In this document: piece by piece, positions 52,346-63,900 of the stretch
Numbering within the stretch: the first letter of the stretch is position 1
How the letters are laid out: each line of letters starts with the position of its first letter
Assembly: GCA_913776825.1 (NCBI GenBank)
Contig: CAJYPV010000002.1
Span: 114,118 to 178,117, forward strand
Direction: 5' to 3'
From: Burkholderiaceae bacterium
GTDB lineage: Bacteria; Pseudomonadota; Gammaproteobacteria; Burkholderiales; Burkholderiaceae_C
DNA: 64,000 nucleotides
Position numbers and translations under genes: made by a program
The notes under the pieces: model-generated
The model's database searches: none
What the model was told of the DNA's origin: nothing
Seen by the model: the letters and a program-made list of their open reading frames with translations, nothing else

Positions 52346-53214
52346 CGGCACATCGCCTGCGGCACGGCGTCCGACGGATTCGGTGCGAGGCGGTCGCCCG
52401 CGGCGGCGGTCTCGCCGTCGGTCCACGGGGAGGCCGCCGTGTCTGCGTTTGCTTCCGCGCCTGCGTTCGGCAGACCGGCATAGAGCGCGGCGAGCTGGTC
52501 ATCGGTCAGCGCCTGCGAGGGGCCGTCATAGACCAGCCGACCTTCGCGCAGCGCGATCACGCGCGGGAACAGCGACCGGGCCAGCTCGACCTGATGCAGG
52601 CTGCAGATCAGCGTGCGCTGCTGGGCGCGGGCGGCGTCCTGCAGCACGGCCAGGCTGCGCTGGGCGCGTTGCGGGTCGAGCGCGGAGAGTGGCTCATCGA
52701 CCAGCCAGAGGCTGGCGCGCGAGACCAGCAGGCGGGCCAGCGCCACGCGTTGGCGCTCGCCGCCGGAGAGCTGGTCCACCCGGGACCAGAGGCGATTGCC
52801 GAGTTCGAGACGGTCGAGCGCCTCGAAGGCGAGCCGCGCCTGATCGGCAGACGGGCTGAACAGCATGCGCAGCGACGCGCCGAGGCTGGCGCCGGGCAGG
52901 CGGCCGGCCAGCACGGCGGTGGCCACGCGCTGACGCGGCGGCAGCGGCGGATGCTGGGGGGCCAGCATCAGTTGATGGCGCAGACGGTGGCGTGCGGCGT
53001 GGGAGAGTGCCCAGGCATCCTGGCCGGCCAGGCGCAACTGGCCGCCGGCGGGCGCCAGGGCCAGCGCGAGGGCATGCAACAGCGAGGTCTTGCCGGCGCC
53101 CGACGCGCCGATCAGTGCCACCTGTTCGCCGGGCTCGATGCGCAACGACAGGGGCTGGATCAGGCAGCGGTCACCGGCCTGCAGCCGCAGGCCATCGAGT
53201 TCCAGCAGAGCCAT
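52342..53214 (-). CDS. phnC: Phosphonate-type ABC transporter ATPase
   Basis: A 290-residue ABC ATPase. Walker A is GASGAGKTS, the Q-loop region APQHPPLPP, then VATAVLAGRLPG (a PhnC-group stretch), the signature LSGGERQRVALARLL, Walker B LWLVDEPLSALD and the switch His in CSLHQVELA. The C-terminal 40 residues are an extension not needed for the fold. It couples ATP hydrolysis to uptake by the PhnE fusion; PhnD is encoded just upstream. No C-P lyase or phosphite oxidase gene is adjacent, so the solute is not fixed. Confidence 0.93.
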   Translation of the reverse strand: MALLELDGLRLQAGDRCLIQPLSLRIEPGEQVALIGASGAGKTSLLHALALALAPAGGQLRLAGQDAWALSHAARHRLRHQLMLAPQHPPLPPRQRVATAVLAGRLPGASLGASLRMLFSPSADQARLAFEALDRLELGNRLWSRVDQLSGGERQRVALARLLVSRASLWLVDEPLSALDPQRAQRSLAVLQDAARAQQRTLICSLHQVELARSLFPRVIALREGRLVYDGPSQALTDDQLAALYAGLPNAGAEANADTAASPWTDGETAAAGDRLAPNPSDAVPQAMCR

Positions 53215-53221
53215 CAGGCGA

Positions 53222-54106
53222 TCACTTCAGCAGGCCGGCGTTCTCGGCCGCGGCCTTGATGCCGGTGTAGTTCTCGGGCTTGGTCGGCACGAAGCGGGTC
53301 GCGCGCTGCAGGCCGAGGATCTCCTTGCCTTCGGGCGTCGCGTCGCTGAGCTTGAGGAAGGCTTGCTTGAGCTTGTCCTTCATCGCGGCCGGCATGTCGG
53401 CGTGCACGCTCCAGTTGTAGTCGTAGTAGGCGGGCGTCGTGAAGAACACCTTCACTTCGGCGGGATCGACCTTCTTCTCGCTGACCAGTTTTTCCCAGAC
53501 CGAGATGTTGAGCGCGCCGGCGTCCACCTTGCCGGAGGCCACGGCGGCGACGGTCGCGTCATGGGCGCCGGAGAAGCTCACGCGCTTGAGGTCGGTTTCG
53601 GGATTGATCTTCGCGGCCAGCAGGAAGCTGCGCGGCATCAGGTGACCGGAGGTGCTGGAGGCGGAGCCGAAGCTGAGGGTTTTGCCTTTGAGGTCGTCGA
53701 GCTTGTTGATACCGCTCTTGGCTTCGGTGATGAACACCGAGCGGAATTTTTCGTCTTCTTCGCGCTGGACCAGCGGCACGATCTTGCCGCCGGAGCGGAC
53801 ATTGGCTTGCACGAAGGTGAAGCCGCCGAACCAGGCCAGGTCGATCTTCTTGTTGACCACGGCTTCCACGGCTGCCGCGTAGTCGGTCACGGGCGTCCAT
53901 TCGACCTTCACCCCGAGTTCTTTCTCGAGGTACTTGCCCAGCGGCGCGAACTTGCGCGCCAGCTCGGTGGGCGACTCATCCGGGATCGCGGTCACGCGCA
54001 ACACGGTCTGCGCGTGGGCGGCACCGACGGTGGACAGGGCGACCACGGCGGCCACGGAGAAGCCGCGCAGGGCGTGACGAAGGTGGTGGAAGAGTGGGGA
54101 CATCAT
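53222..54106 (-). CDS. phnD: Phosphonate/phosphite-type ABC substrate-binding protein
   Basis: The 294-residue periplasmic protein has a signal peptide ending in VGAAHA. The family core is LRVTAIPDESPTELARKFAPLGKYLEKELGVKVEWTPV, then WFGGFTFVQANVRSGGKIVPLV and SGHLMPRSFLL; the later FSGAHDATVAAVASGKVDAGALN is the ligand loop of PhnD/PtxB-like proteins. Start chosen at the ATG at 54106 with GGAG five bases upstream. The longer frame to 54541 runs through the tRNA-Sec gene and is rejected. First gene of the phnD-C-E operon. Confidence 0.93.
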   Translation of the reverse strand: MMSPLFHHLRHALRGFSVAAVVALSTVGAAHAQTVLRVTAIPDESPTELARKFAPLGKYLEKELGVKVEWTPVTDYAAAVEAVVNKKIDLAWFGGFTFVQANVRSGGKIVPLVQREEDEKFRSVFITEAKSGINKLDDLKGKTLSFGSASSTSGHLMPRSFLLAAKINPETDLKRVSFSGAHDATVAAVASGKVDAGALNISVWEKLVSEKKVDPAEVKVFFTTPAYYDYNWSVHADMPAAMKDKLKQAFLKLSDATPEGKEILGLQRATRFVPTKPENYTGIKAAAENAGLLK

Positions 54107-54196
54107 GAGCTCCGAAGAGGGTGGACGGAAGTGATGGGACCGGCTACGCCGGGAAGGGACTTCGAAAGGCGCCGCCCCGAACGTCCAAGAAATGTC

Positions 54197-54214
54197 CCCG
54201 CCCCCCAGGGCGGG
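54197..54214 (-). terminator. GC hairpin downstream of tRNA-Sec
   Basis: CCCGCC and GGCGGG enclose a six-base loop about 145 bases beyond the tRNA 3' end; the minus strand continues with ATTTCTT. A weak terminator candidate only. Confidence 0.35.
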
Positions 54215-54357
54215 AGACTGAAGTCCTCGGTTCGGCGAGCGACAGATTGCCGTGCGAGCGGCTCGAGGTTGCGACGAGGAGCGCAGCCGTACTCCCGTAC
54301 GGCGAGCACCGCAATCGCAAGATCGAGCCGCACAGCCGGCAAGCTGTCGCTCGCCGG

Positions 54358-54450
54358 CGGAGGGGGGAGGGAGTCGAACCCTCCCGGCAACGCATGGCGC
54401 CACCCACCAGGTTTGAAGCCTGGCCGATCCACCGGGACCGTTCCCCCTCC
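54358..54450 (-). tRNA. selC: tRNA-Sec (anticodon UCA)
   Basis: The minus strand folds into the long tRNA typical of selenocysteine: acceptor GGAGGGGG paired with CCCCCUCC (8 bp), discriminator G, a large variable arm, and the anticodon stem CCAGG-CUUCAAA-CCUGG with UCA at 54414-54416. The T-arm contains GGUUCGACUCC. The 3' CCA is not encoded (CCG follows the discriminator). The 93-base length fits bacterial selC. It is downstream of selB, in the same orientation. Confidence 0.96.
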
Positions 54451-54585
54451 AAAGTCCGTCCGACGGCGACAGAGACAGCGACGACAACAACAGCTGCAGC
54501 ATCGACAACAGCCTGCTGTTCCCGTGCGCCCGCCAGCGCACACGCCCTCACTGCCCCATCGCCCGATCGTCCGCGCCCGATCATC

Positions 54586-56808
54586 TCAACCGGCCTTCGC
54601 CACCGTCTCGTCCGCCTTCGCGTGCCCAGTCGCTGCGACCTCAGCCCCGGACGCGGCACCCGCCCCGTCCTCTGCCTCCGCCAAAAACAACTGGCAGTCG
54701 GCCCGCAGCTTGTGCGCATCGCCGACCCGTCGCAGCAGCCCGACACGATCGAAAAATTCCAGCACCTGGATCGCCCGTTTGCGACCCAGTCCGCTGCGAT
54801 CCCGAAACACGGCGGCGCGGACATCGCCATCCGCTTCCGCCGCGCCGCGCGCCAATTGCGCCAACGCGTGAATCGCTGCCGGCGCATAGTACAAGTCCTT
54901 GACCACCTGGAACAGCTCGCCGCGTTGCGCCAGCCGCGCCAGGGTCGTGCGCATCAGCGCTTCCGACTCCTGCACCGAGCCCGCCAGATCGCGCACCCAG
55001 GCGCCCTCGAAGCCCGATTCCATCAGGCGCGGCCAGACCTTCTGCGCCAGCCGCTCATCCAGCGCCGACAGCGCGACGCCGTGCTCCGGCAGATGCACCG
55101 CCGCTCCCGCCAATCGCACTTGGCCGCGCTCCGCCAGGCGCTGCACCAGCGCACGCCACAGCGGCTCGGCGAGGCGCGGCGCGCTCAATCGCCGCCAGCG
55201 GGCCAGATCCGGGCCCAGCTCATCGGGCTGTTCCCGGTGGTACTGGGCCAGGCGCGCCAGCGCCACCGCCTCCCACAGACCCGCCTGCACCGGCCCCAGC
55301 GCCCAGGCGGACGAGGTCGCCGATGAGGCATGAGCGTGAGCTGGAGCTGCACCCGGGGTCGCCGATGGCGATGGCGATGGCGATGACACCGACGCTAACG
55401 ACGCTGCAGCGCCCGACGGACGGCCTCCGCCCTCACCCACCGCGCCTGACAGACGCCCGGTGCTCAAGGCCGCAGCCGCGTGGCCCACCAGGCCTGCATC
55501 GGCCGACGCCGCCCCCTGCTGGCTGACCGCAGCGGCCCACCACGCAGCGCGGGCCTCGCTCGCCAAGCCTTGCGCCGCCGCCAGACGAATCAGATCCACC
55601 CCGGAAGGCGCTTGGGCCAGCAGGCCACGCAAGCGCTCGACCGGATCGGTCTGCGACAGCGCGACCAATTCCGCCAGCCGCTGCGGCGTGCGCCGATAGC
55701 GCGCCGGCGCCTGCGGATCCAGCACCCGACCGCCGGCCAGGGCTCGACTGGCCGAGGCATCGCGCAGCACGATGCGATCGCCCGCCCAGCCACACATCGG
55801 CTGATGCAGCACGACCTGGACCAGCGCCTCGGCGCCGGGCTGCAGCAGATCCAGCGGCTGGCCATCCGGCCCACCCAGAATCGCGACCGAGCCGGTGGAC
55901 TCCGCCGCGCCCAGATGCACATGCACCGGCGTGCCGCTGCGCAGCGGCTTGGCCTCGTCCCACCACAGGCGCAGCCGCACATCCAGGCGGTCGCTCCAGA
56001 GCGCCACCTCGGGCGCCGCCAGCCATTGGCCGCGCGCGACGTCATCCTTGTCCAGGCCCGCCAGACCGATGGCCACGCGCTGCCCGGCCAGAGCCCGCTC
56101 GACCGATTCATTCTGCGCATGCAGGCTGCGCACCCGCGCGACCTGCGGCACCTGGCCGGGCGCCGGCGGCAGCAGCGTCAGCTCATCGCCCACGCGGACC
56201 TCGCCCGCATAGGCGGTGCCGGTGCAGACGGTGCCGACGCCGGTCAGACTGAAGACCCGGTCGATGGCCAGCCGGAAGCCCTGCCCGGCCACTTCGCGAG
56301 TCGGCCGCTGACGCGCCTGGGCCAGCAGATGCTGCCGCAGCGCGACCACGCCCTCGCCCGCAGGCGCGGCCACGTCGAAGATCGGCGCGCCCACCAGGCT
56401 GGAGTGCGCGAGCAGTTCCTCGATCTCGGCATGCCGTTGTGCGCGCAAGGCCGCATCGGCCCGGTCGCACTTGGTCAGCACGACGGTGCCTTGATCGATG
56501 CCCAGCAGCGACAGCAGCGCCAGATGCTCGCGGGTCTGCGGCATCACGCCATCATCGGCCGCGACCAGCAGCAGCGCATGGTCGATGCCGGTGGCGCCCG
56601 ACAGCATGGTGTGCACCAGCCGTTCATGGCCCGGCACATCGACAAAGCCCAGGCGCTGGCCGTCGCCGGCGTCCAGGTAGGCATAGCCCAGCGCGATGCT
56701 GATGCCGCGGCGCTTTTCTTCCGGCAGCCGATCGGTGTCGACGCCGGTGAGCGCTTTCACCAGCGTGGTCTTGCCGTGGTCGATGTGGCCGGCGGTGCCG
56801 ATGATCAT
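54586..56808 (-). CDS. selB: Selenocysteine-specific translation elongation factor
   Basis: A 740-residue GTPase that delivers Sec-tRNA to UGA codons. G1 is [19 protein letters not shown] and the other G motifs are [13 protein letters not shown] and TKCDRAD. Domains II-III follow and the C-terminal winged helices bind the SECIS. It is longer than E. coli SelB (614) because of a Ser/Pro/Ala linker (about residues 450-505), partly made by a hexanucleotide repeat, before the winged helices. It follows selA by 16 bases. Confidence 0.96.
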   Translation of the reverse strand: MIIGTAGHIDHGKTTLVKALTGVDTDRLPEEKRRGISIALGYAYLDAGDGQRLGFVDVPGHERLVHTMLSGATGIDHALLLVAADDGVMPQTREHLALLSLLGIDQGTVVLTKCDRADAALRAQRHAEIEELLAHSSLVGAPIFDVAAPAGEGVVALRQHLLAQARQRPTREVAGQGFRLAIDRVFSLTGVGTVCTGTAYAGEVRVGDELTLLPPAPGQVPQVARVRSLHAQNESVERALAGQRVAIGLAGLDKDDVARGQWLAAPEVALWSDRLDVRLRLWWDEAKPLRSGTPVHVHLGAAESTGSVAILGGPDGQPLDLLQPGAEALVQVVLHQPMCGWAGDRIVLRDASASRALAGGRVLDPQAPARYRRTPQRLAELVALSQTDPVERLRGLLAQAPSGVDLIRLAAAQGLASEARAAWWAAAVSQQGAASADAGLVGHAAAALSTGRLSGAVGEGGGRPSGAAASLASVSSPSPSPSATPGAAPAHAHASSATSSAWALGPVQAGLWEAVALARLAQYHREQPDELGPDLARWRRLSAPRLAEPLWRALVQRLAERGQVRLAGAAVHLPEHGVALSALDERLAQKVWPRLMESGFEGAWVRDLAGSVQESEALMRTTLARLAQRGELFQVVKDLYYAPAAIHALAQLARGAAEADGDVRAAVFRDRSGLGRKRAIQVLEFFDRVGLLRRVGDAHKLRADCQLFLAEAEDGAGAASGAEVAATGHAKADETVAKAG
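55363..55386. repeat. GGCGAT repeat within selB
   Basis: Four units of GATGGC in tandem encode part of the Ser/Pro linker of SelB. In frame, so changes would alter only linker length. Confidence 0.8.
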
Positions 56809-56824
56809 GAGACGGCCCTGCCCT

Positions 56825-58279
56825 TCACGCCAGCGCCGCCTGCAGCAGCGGCAGTTGGTCCAGCAATTCGCCCTCCGCCCCGCGGGCTTCCAGGCAGCGC
56901 AGATCCAGCCAGAGTTCGTCCGCCTGCACCCGCGCGACGATGGGCAGCGGCAGCGCGCGCAAGGCGGTCATCAAGTCGTCCAGGGCACGGCCCAGGCCGC
57001 GCTTGCCCGGCAATTGCGGCGCGATGGCCAGGCCTGCGGAGGGCAAGGTCTCGACCGGCAAGGAGCCCGATCCGATCTGACCGCGCATGGCGGCGACGCG
57101 CACCGAGAAGCGCGGCGCCACCGCTGATTGCAGCGGGGCGAGCAGGCGCGCGGCCTGGGCTTCGATGTCCGCCACGGGACGGGTCAGCCAGCGCAGCGTG
57201 GGCAGGTCGCGGGTCAGCAGGTCGGGTCGCAGATAGAGCCGCAGCGTGGCTTCGAGCGCCGCCATCGGCAGCTTGGACAGCCGCAGCGCGCGCTTCATCG
57301 GAAATTTGCGGATGCGCTGGACGACGTCGCGACGGCCGACGATCAGGCCGGCTTGCGGGCCGCCGAGCAGCTTGTCGCCGCTGAAGGTCACGACATCGCA
57401 CCCATCGGCGAGCATCTGCTGCGGCAACGGTTCGGCGGGCAAGCCCCATTGGGCCAGGTCGACCAGCGAGCCGCTGCCGAGATCGGTCAGCAAGGGAAGC
57501 CCGTGGGCATGGGCGATCGGGGCGAGTTCGGCTTCGCTCACCGAGGCGGTGAAGCCCTGGATCGCGTAGTTGCTGGTGTGCACCTTCATCAGCAAGGCGG
57601 TGCGCGGCGTGATGGCGGATTCATAGTCCCGCGCATGGGTGCGGTTGGTGGTGCCGACTTCCACCAGCGTGGCGCCCGCCGCGGCCATCACATCCGGCAT
57701 GCGGAAGGCGCCGCCGATCTCGACCAGCTCGCCGCGCGAGACCACCGCCTCGCGGCCGCCCGCCAGCGCCGCGATGCCGAGCAGCACGGCCGCTGCATTG
57801 TTGTTGACCACGGTCGCCGCTTCGGCACCGGTGATCTCGCAGAGCAGGTCCTCGATCAGGCTGTCGCGGTCGCCGCGTGCGCCCAGTGCCAGATCGAATT
57901 CCAGGTTGTTGGGCGACGCCATGCAGGCCATGACCTGCTGCAGCGCCTCATCCGCCAGCACGGCGCGTCCGAGGTTGGTGTGCAACACCGTGCCGGTGAG
58001 ATTGAGCACCCGCCGCATGCGCGGCGCCATCCGGTCCGCGCATTGGCGTGCCAAGGCCTGCGGCAGCGTGGCGAGTTGCGACGCGGGCAGCGCGCCATCC
58101 AGCGCCAGCCGACGCCAGTCATCCAGCAATCGGCGGGCTTGGGTGGCGACGAACTGGTGGCCGTGCTCGGCCACCAGCGGCGCGATGGCGACATCGCGCA
58201 GCAGTCGATCAACAGCGGGAAGATCCTTGGGCGCCGCGGGGGGACTGACCGGGGAGCCTGCCGTTGGACCATGAACCAT
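56825..58279 (-). CDS. selA: L-seryl-tRNA(Sec) selenium transferase
   Basis: The 484-residue PLP enzyme converts Ser-tRNA(Sec) to Sec-tRNA. Motifs are [76 protein letters not shown] and the PLP-Lys in [13 protein letters not shown]. The ATG at 58279 has GAGG six bases upstream. A TTG at 58303 that overlaps the fdhE stop and a GTG at 58297 are alternatives, adding six to eight residues. Between fdhE and selB in one operon. Confidence 0.96.
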   Translation of the reverse strand: MVHGPTAGSPVSPPAAPKDLPAVDRLLRDVAIAPLVAEHGHQFVATQARRLLDDWRRLALDGALPASQLATLPQALARQCADRMAPRMRRVLNLTGTVLHTNLGRAVLADEALQQVMACMASPNNLEFDLALGARGDRDSLIEDLLCEITGAEAATVVNNNAAAVLLGIAALAGGREAVVSRGELVEIGGAFRMPDVMAAAGATLVEVGTTNRTHARDYESAITPRTALLMKVHTSNYAIQGFTASVSEAELAPIAHAHGLPLLTDLGSGSLVDLAQWGLPAEPLPQQMLADGCDVVTFSGDKLLGGPQAGLIVGRRDVVQRIRKFPMKRALRLSKLPMAALEATLRLYLRPDLLTRDLPTLRWLTRPVADIEAQAARLLAPLQSAVAPRFSVRVAAMRGQIGSGSLPVETLPSAGLAIAPQLPGKRGLGRALDDLMTALRALPLPIVARVQADELWLDLRCLEARGAEGELLDQLPLLQAALA

Positions 58280-58299
58280 GGATGCCTCGGGCTTCACGA

Positions 58300-59373
58300 T
58301 CAATGGCCTCCGGGATCGGGCGGCGGTCGCCGTGCGGGATCGCTGGCTGCACCTGCGCCGTCATCTGCGTCGCCACCGGCGTCAGAGCCCGCGTCGGGCT
58401 CGCCGAGGATCAGCAGCGGATTGAAGCCCTGCCGCACCAGGCCCAGCTCGCCGCCGACCAGCAGGTCCAGCGTGAGCGTGGCGAGGTCGTCGGCCATGGG
58501 CTCGACCTGCAGGTCCTTTTCCATGTGGACCTGCTTCAGGTAGTGGCCGCAGGTTTCGCAGCACTCGGCCTGCACCGACTCGTTCTTCTTGTCATCGGCG
58601 TCCACGAGTTGCTGGAAGCTGATGCCCTTGGTGCCCTGGCAGTGGGTGCACTTGATGCGCACGTAATGCCATTGCGTGCCGCAGAGCGAGCAGGCGAGGA
58701 AGCGCTGGCCGGAGGTTTCGCCGGAGATCCGGGTGATCGACGCCACCGGGCGCGAACCGCAGCAGGGGCAGAGCGTGGGATCGTCGATGTAGCTGAAGGG
58801 CGGCAGCGATTCGGTCTGGTCACTGCGCTCGAAGCGAGCCTGCAGCTGCTGCACCAGGCGGACCCAGTGCAGTTGCAGCGCCGCGCCGATGACCGGCGCG
58901 GTGGCCGGATTCAGCGCCGGCCCACCGCCGGCCAGCAGCGCCTGGGCCTGACGTTCGAGCTCAGCCTCCTCCACCGACGCCAGCGCGCTGACCAGCGCGC
59001 GAGCAGCGTCAGGCATCGGTGCGCGGGAGAGCGCCGTCACCAGTTCACGCAGTTCGTCGCGCCAGGCTGCATCACGCGGGTGGCGTTGCGCATCCAGCGG
59101 CGGTTGGCCGCCGGCGGCAGCTTCGCCCACGGCCAGCTCATTGGGCAGCACCAGCGTGCGGGGCTGCTTGAGCCGCTCATGCTGGGCTTGCGCCAGTTCG
59201 GCGGCGAAGAGCAGGTAATCCCGCATCGCATGGCCCTCGGCCAGTTGCCGCAGGCGCAGGGCGCGCTCGGCAAACAGGCCGGGTTCGGGCAGGCGCAGAG
59301 GCGCGGGGCGCGCACCGGCGCCCACCGCGATCTCCTCCGGCGTCATCAGGCGGATGGTGCTGCTGGCGGTCAT
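58300..59373 (-). CDS. fdhE: Formate dehydrogenase accessory protein FdhE
   Basis: A 357-residue protein with the FdhE zinc/iron-binding motifs: [35 protein letters not shown] and AECCETCGHYLKQV (several CxxC pairs). It is needed for maturation of respiratory formate dehydrogenases. Longer than E. coli FdhE (309) by an N-terminal extension of about 40 residues. Its ATG overlaps the fdnI stop (ATGA), so it is tightly coupled to the enzyme genes. Confidence 0.93.
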   Translation of the reverse strand: MTASSTIRLMTPEEIAVGAGARPAPLRLPEPGLFAERALRLRQLAEGHAMRDYLLFAAELAQAQHERLKQPRTLVLPNELAVGEAAAGGQPPLDAQRHPRDAAWRDELRELVTALSRAPMPDAARALVSALASVEEAELERQAQALLAGGGPALNPATAPVIGAALQLHWVRLVQQLQARFERSDQTESLPPFSYIDDPTLCPCCGSRPVASITRISGETSGQRFLACSLCGTQWHYVRIKCTHCQGTKGISFQQLVDADDKKNESVQAECCETCGHYLKQVHMEKDLQVEPMADDLATLTLDLLVGGELGLVRQGFNPLLILGEPDAGSDAGGDADDGAGAASDPARRPPPDPGGH

Positions 59374-59993
59374 GCGCGCGGTCGCTCCTTGATGTCCTTG
59401 TGCCACAGCGGATGGTGATGGGCGGCCCAGGTGTCCGTGACCGTACCACGCGTCATCGCCCGCATCGAGCCCTTCACCCAGATGGCCGCATAGACATGGA
59501 TGATGATCGTCAAGATCAGCAGCGCCGCCGAGGCCGAGTGAAGCACCACCGCGATGCGGCGCATCAGGATGTTGCCTTCAGGGAACCAGGCATGCCAGAA
59601 CATGAAACCGGTGACGAACAACACCGCCAGCGAGCTCACCATGATCCAGAACACCACCTTCTGCCCGCCGTTGTATTTGTAGGCGGGATGGACGGCCGTC
59701 TTGTCGGTGCCGGCCATCAGGTCCTTGCTCTGGCGGATCCATTCGGTGTCGACCGGGGTCCAGAGGTTGTCCCGCCACATCTTCAGCGCCAGGAACACGA
59801 AGGCCAGCACCATGCCCAGCCCCAGATAGGGATGGAGGATGCGCGTCCAGGGTCCGCCGCCGAAGAGATTGGACAGGAAGAACAGGCTGGGGTGGAAGAA
59901 CGCCAGGCCCGACAGCCCGGCACAGAAGAACAGCAGCACGACGATCCAGTGGTTGATCCGCTGGCTGTCGCGATAGCGTTGCAGCAAAGCCAT
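59370..59993 (-). CDS. fdnI: Formate dehydrogenase gamma subunit, cytochrome b
   Basis: A 207-residue membrane cytochrome b with four transmembrane helices. Family stretches are SQRINHWIVVLLFFCAGLSGLA, WTRILHPYLGLGMVLAFVFLALKMW, YNGGQKVVFWIMVSSLAVLFVTGFMFWH and VLHSASAALLILTIIIHVYAAIWVKGS; the haem-b His residues lie in helices 1, 2 and 4. It passes electrons from FdnH to quinone. Stop overlaps the fdhE start; 15 bases downstream of fdnH. Confidence 0.95.
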   Translation of the reverse strand: MALLQRYRDSQRINHWIVVLLFFCAGLSGLAFFHPSLFFLSNLFGGGPWTRILHPYLGLGMVLAFVFLALKMWRDNLWTPVDTEWIRQSKDLMAGTDKTAVHPAYKYNGGQKVVFWIMVSSLAVLFVTGFMFWHAWFPEGNILMRRIAVVLHSASAALLILTIIIHVYAAIWVKGSMRAMTRGTVTDTWAAHHHPLWHKDIKERPRA

Positions 59994-60008
59994 GAGGTGC
60001 TCCCGGTG

Positions 60009-60977
60009 TCAGAGGCCGCCATCCGGCGGTGAGTGGGGCGAGCGGGTCGGTGCCACGCCGTCGCGATGCGCCTGGCGGGCACGTTCGTCGGCGAGTTCCT
60101 CCTCGTCGTCCGGCTCGTCATGACCGGAGGTCAGCGGGCCGACCTTCATGTAATGGAAGAAGCCCGCCACCGCGGCGCCCACCATGGCAGCCACCGCGAG
60201 CGGCTTGGCCGCGCCCTTCCACAACGAGACCAGCGGACTGATCTTCGGATCCTTCTTCAGGCCGTGATAGAGCTCCGGCTGATCCGCATGCTGCAGCACG
60301 TACATGACGTGGGTGCCGCCGACGCCTTGCGGGTCGTAGACACCGGCGTTGTCATAGCCGCGCTCCTTCAGGTCGACGATCCGTTCGGCGGCGAACTCAT
60401 GCATGTCCTCCTTGGAACCGAAACGGATCGCGCCGGTCGGGCACGCCTTGACGCAGGCGGGCTCCAGACCCACGCCGACCCGGTCGGAACACAGGCTGCA
60501 CTTGTAGGCCTTGTTGTCGGTCTTGGAGATGCGCGGCACATCGAACGGGCAACCGGTGACGCAGTTGCCGCAACCGACGCAGTGCTCGGAGATGAAGTCG
60601 ACGATGCCGTTCTCGTACTTGACGATGGCACCGGGCGACGGACAGCTCTTCAGGCAGCCCGGGTCCTCGCAGTGCATGCAGCCATCCTTGCGGATCAGCC
60701 ATTCGAGCTTGTTCTCGACGACCTCCACTTCGGAAAAGCGCATGACGGTCCAGGACTGGGGCGTCAGGTCGCGCGGGTTGTCGTAGGTGCCGTGGTTCTC
60801 ACCGACGTCGTCGCGCAGGTCGTTCCACTGCATGCACGCCACCTGGCAGGCCTTGCAGCCGATGCAGGAGGAGACGTCGATCAGCTTGGCGACTTCGACG
60901 GTGTGGCGCCGGGCATCAGGACTGGGCGTGGTGGTCGCAGAACGCTTGGCGATGTCGAGGGATTGCAATGAAGACAT
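60009..60977 (-). CDS. fdnH: Formate dehydrogenase beta subunit, four 4Fe-4S
   Basis: The 322-residue iron-sulfur subunit has four clusters' cysteines: [35 protein letters not shown] and CSLCSDR with CVKACP. A C-terminal helix ([17 protein letters not shown]) anchors it to the membrane, as in FdnH/FdoH. The cytoplasm- or periplasm-facing orientation follows FdnG, which carries a Tat signal. It starts 3 bases after the fdnG stop. Confidence 0.96.
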   Translation of the reverse strand: MSSLQSLDIAKRSATTTPSPDARRHTVEVAKLIDVSSCIGCKACQVACMQWNDLRDDVGENHGTYDNPRDLTPQSWTVMRFSEVEVVENKLEWLIRKDGCMHCEDPGCLKSCPSPGAIVKYENGIVDFISEHCVGCGNCVTGCPFDVPRISKTDNKAYKCSLCSDRVGVGLEPACVKACPTGAIRFGSKEDMHEFAAERIVDLKERGYDNAGVYDPQGVGGTHVMYVLQHADQPELYHGLKKDPKISPLVSLWKGAAKPLAVAAMVGAAVAGFFHYMKVGPLTSGHDEPDDEEELADERARQAHRDGVAPTRSPHSPPDGGL

Positions 60978-60980
60978 GGC

Positions 60981-63900
60981 TCAGGCCTTCTCGATGTTGA
61001 CGGTGAAGCTCTTGAATTCCGGCGTCTGGGTGTTCGCGTCGCCGACGAACGGCGTGAGCGTGTTGACCAGATAGCCGGGCTTGGCCACACCGACAAAGCC
61101 CCAGTGATTCGGCAAGCCGACGGTATGCACCCGCTTGCCATCCACGTTCAGCGACGCGACCCGCTTGGTCACCACCGCGACGGCCTTGATGAAGCCGCGC
61201 ATGGAGCTGACCTTGACCTTGTCGCCGTTCGCGATGCCCTTCTCCTTCGCCAGTTCCTCGCCGATTTCCACGAACTGCTGCGGCTGGATCACCGCGTTGG
61301 TCAGCACGTTCTTGGTCCAGTAATGGAAGTGCTCGGTCAACCGATAGCTGGTGGCGACATACGGGAACTTGTCCGGCTTGCCGAACTGTTCGAAGTCGCC
61401 CTTGAACACCCGGCCGACCGGGTTGTTCTTGGCCTTCGGATTGTTCGGATGCAGCGGGTTGTTCTCCAGCGGCGACTCGAACGGCTCATAGTGCTCGGGC
61501 AGCGGGCCATCCACCATGCCGGTCGGGGCGAACAGACGCGCCACGCCTTCGGCGGTCATGATGAACGGACGCACCGCATCCGGATCGTTCGGATTGGCAT
61601 CCGGACGGATGTCCGGAATGTCCGAGCCGGCCCACTTCTCGCCGGTCCAGCTGATCAGGCGACGCTTGGCATTCCACGGCTTGCCGGTCGGATCACACGA
61701 GGCCGCGTTGTAGAGCACGCGACGGTTCGCCGGCCAGGCCCAGGCCCAGCCCAGCGTCTGGCCGATGCCCCACGGATCGCTGTTGTCGCGCCGCGCCATC
61801 TGGTTGCCGGCCTGGGTCCAGGCGCCGGCATAGATCCAGCAGCCGCTGGAGGTGGTGCCGTCGTCGCGCAGCAGGCCGAAACCGGCGAGCTGCTCGCCGG
61901 CCTTGGCCAGCACCTTGGTCGGATCCTTCGGATCGGTCACATCCGCCAGCGCCTTGCCGTTGAATTCCATCGCCAGTTCCTCGGACGAGGGACTGTGAGG
62001 AATCTTGTACGGCCAGCTCAGGTTGAGGATCGGATCCGGGAAGGCGCCACCGTCCTTCTGATAGAGCGCGCGCATGCGCAGGAAGATCTCGGCAATGATT
62101 TCCGCATCGCCCTTGGCTTCGCCCGGAGGCTCGGCGCCCTTCCAGTGCCACTGCAGCCAGCGACCGGAGTTGGTCAGCGAGCCGTCCTCTTCCGCGAAGC
62201 AGGTGCTCGGGAAGCGGAACACGGTGGTCTGGATGTCCTCCGACTTCACATCGTTGTGTTCGCCGTAGTTCTTCCAGAATTCCGCGGTCTCGGTGTTGAG
62301 CGGATCGATGATGGCCAGGAACTTGAGCTTGGACAGGCTCTCGACCACCTTCTTCTTGTTGGGGAACGATCCGACCGGGTTGAAGCCCTGGCAGATGTAG
62401 CCGTTCACCTTGCCCTGGTGCATCAGCTCGAAGGTCTGCAGGACGTCATAGCCCTTGTCGTATTTGGGCAGGTAATGGAACGCCCAATCGTTCTCCTTGG
62501 TCGCGGCCTTGCCCCACCACGCTTTTTGCTGGCTGACGAAGAACTTGGAATAGTTCTGCCAGAAGCTCATCTGGTTGGGACGCAGCGGCTTGACCGCACG
62601 GGTCTTGTAGTACGTCTCCAGGTCCTGCTCGCTGTCTCGCGCCAGGCTCATGTAGCCGGTCAGCGAGGTGGACAGCAGACCCAGGTCGGTCAGACCCTGG
62701 ATGTTGCTGTGACCGCGCAGCGCGTTCATGCCGCCACCGGGCAGGCCGATGTTGCCCAGCAGCAGCTGCATCAGCGCACCGGTGCGGATGATCTGCGAGC
62801 CCTGGCTGTGCTGGGTCCAGCCCAGCGCATACATCACCGTCATCACCTTGCCCGGCGCCGAGGTTTCGGCGATGGACTCGCACACCTTCAGGAACTTGTC
62901 CTGCGGCGTGCCGGTGATGCGGCTGACCATTTCCGGCGTGTAGCGGGCGTAATGGGCCTTCATCAGCTGCAGCACCGAGCGCGGATGCTGCATCGTCGGG
63001 TCGACCTTGGCGAAGCCCTTCTCGTCCAGCTCGTACGCCCAGGAGGCGTTGCTGTAGGCGCGCTTGGCCGCGTCATAGCCCGAGAACAGACCGTCCTCGA
63101 ACTTGTAGGCCTCGCCCACGATGAAGCTGGCGTTGGTGTAGTGCTTGACGTACTCGTGCTGAATCTTGTCGTGGCTGAGCAGGTAATTGATCACCCCGCC
63201 CAGGAAGGCGATGTCAGACCCCGCGCGAATCGGCGCGTAGTAGTCGCTCATGGCGGCCGAGCGCGTGAAGCGCGGATCGACCACGATCAGCTTGGCCTTG
63301 TTGTGATGCTTGGCCTCGATCACCCACTTGAAACCGCAGGGATGCGCCTCGGCGGCATTGCCGCCCATGATCAGCACCAGATCGGCGTTCTTGATGTCCA
63401 CCCAATGGTTGGTCATCGCGCCGCGTCCGAACGTCGGGGCCAGACTGGCCACCGTCGGTCCGTGTCAAACGCGCGCTTGAGTGTCGAACGCGAGCAACCC
63501 CATCGAGCGCATCGCCTTGTGGGTGATGTAGCCCGATTCATTCGACGACGCCGAAGCGCACAGCATGCCGGTGGTCAACCAGCGGTTGACGGTCTGGCCC
63601 TGCGCATTGGTGGCGACGAAGTTGGCGTCACGGTCCGCCTTCATCAGCTTGACGACGCGGTTCAGCGCCTCGTCCCAGCTGACGCGCTTCCATTCCTTGG
63701 AGCCGGCTTCGCGGATCTCCGGATACTTGAGGCGGTTCGGGCTGTGGATGAAGTCCAGCAGGCCGGCGCCCTTCGGGCACAGCGTGCCGCGGTTCACCGG
63801 ATGGTCCGGATCCCCTTCGATGTGAACGATCTCGCTCTTGACGTTCTTGGCCTTGTCACCGAGCGAGTACATGATGAGACCGCAACCCACCGAGCAGTAC

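Noticed and set aside
53222..54541. Longer PhnD start at 54541
   Set aside because: It would read through the tRNA-Sec gene; the signal peptide and GGAG belong to the ATG at 54106.
60981..63890. fdnG as a pseudogene with a nonsense codon
   Set aside because: The UGA is at the known Sec position, followed by a SECIS with the conserved loop, and selA/selB/selC are present.
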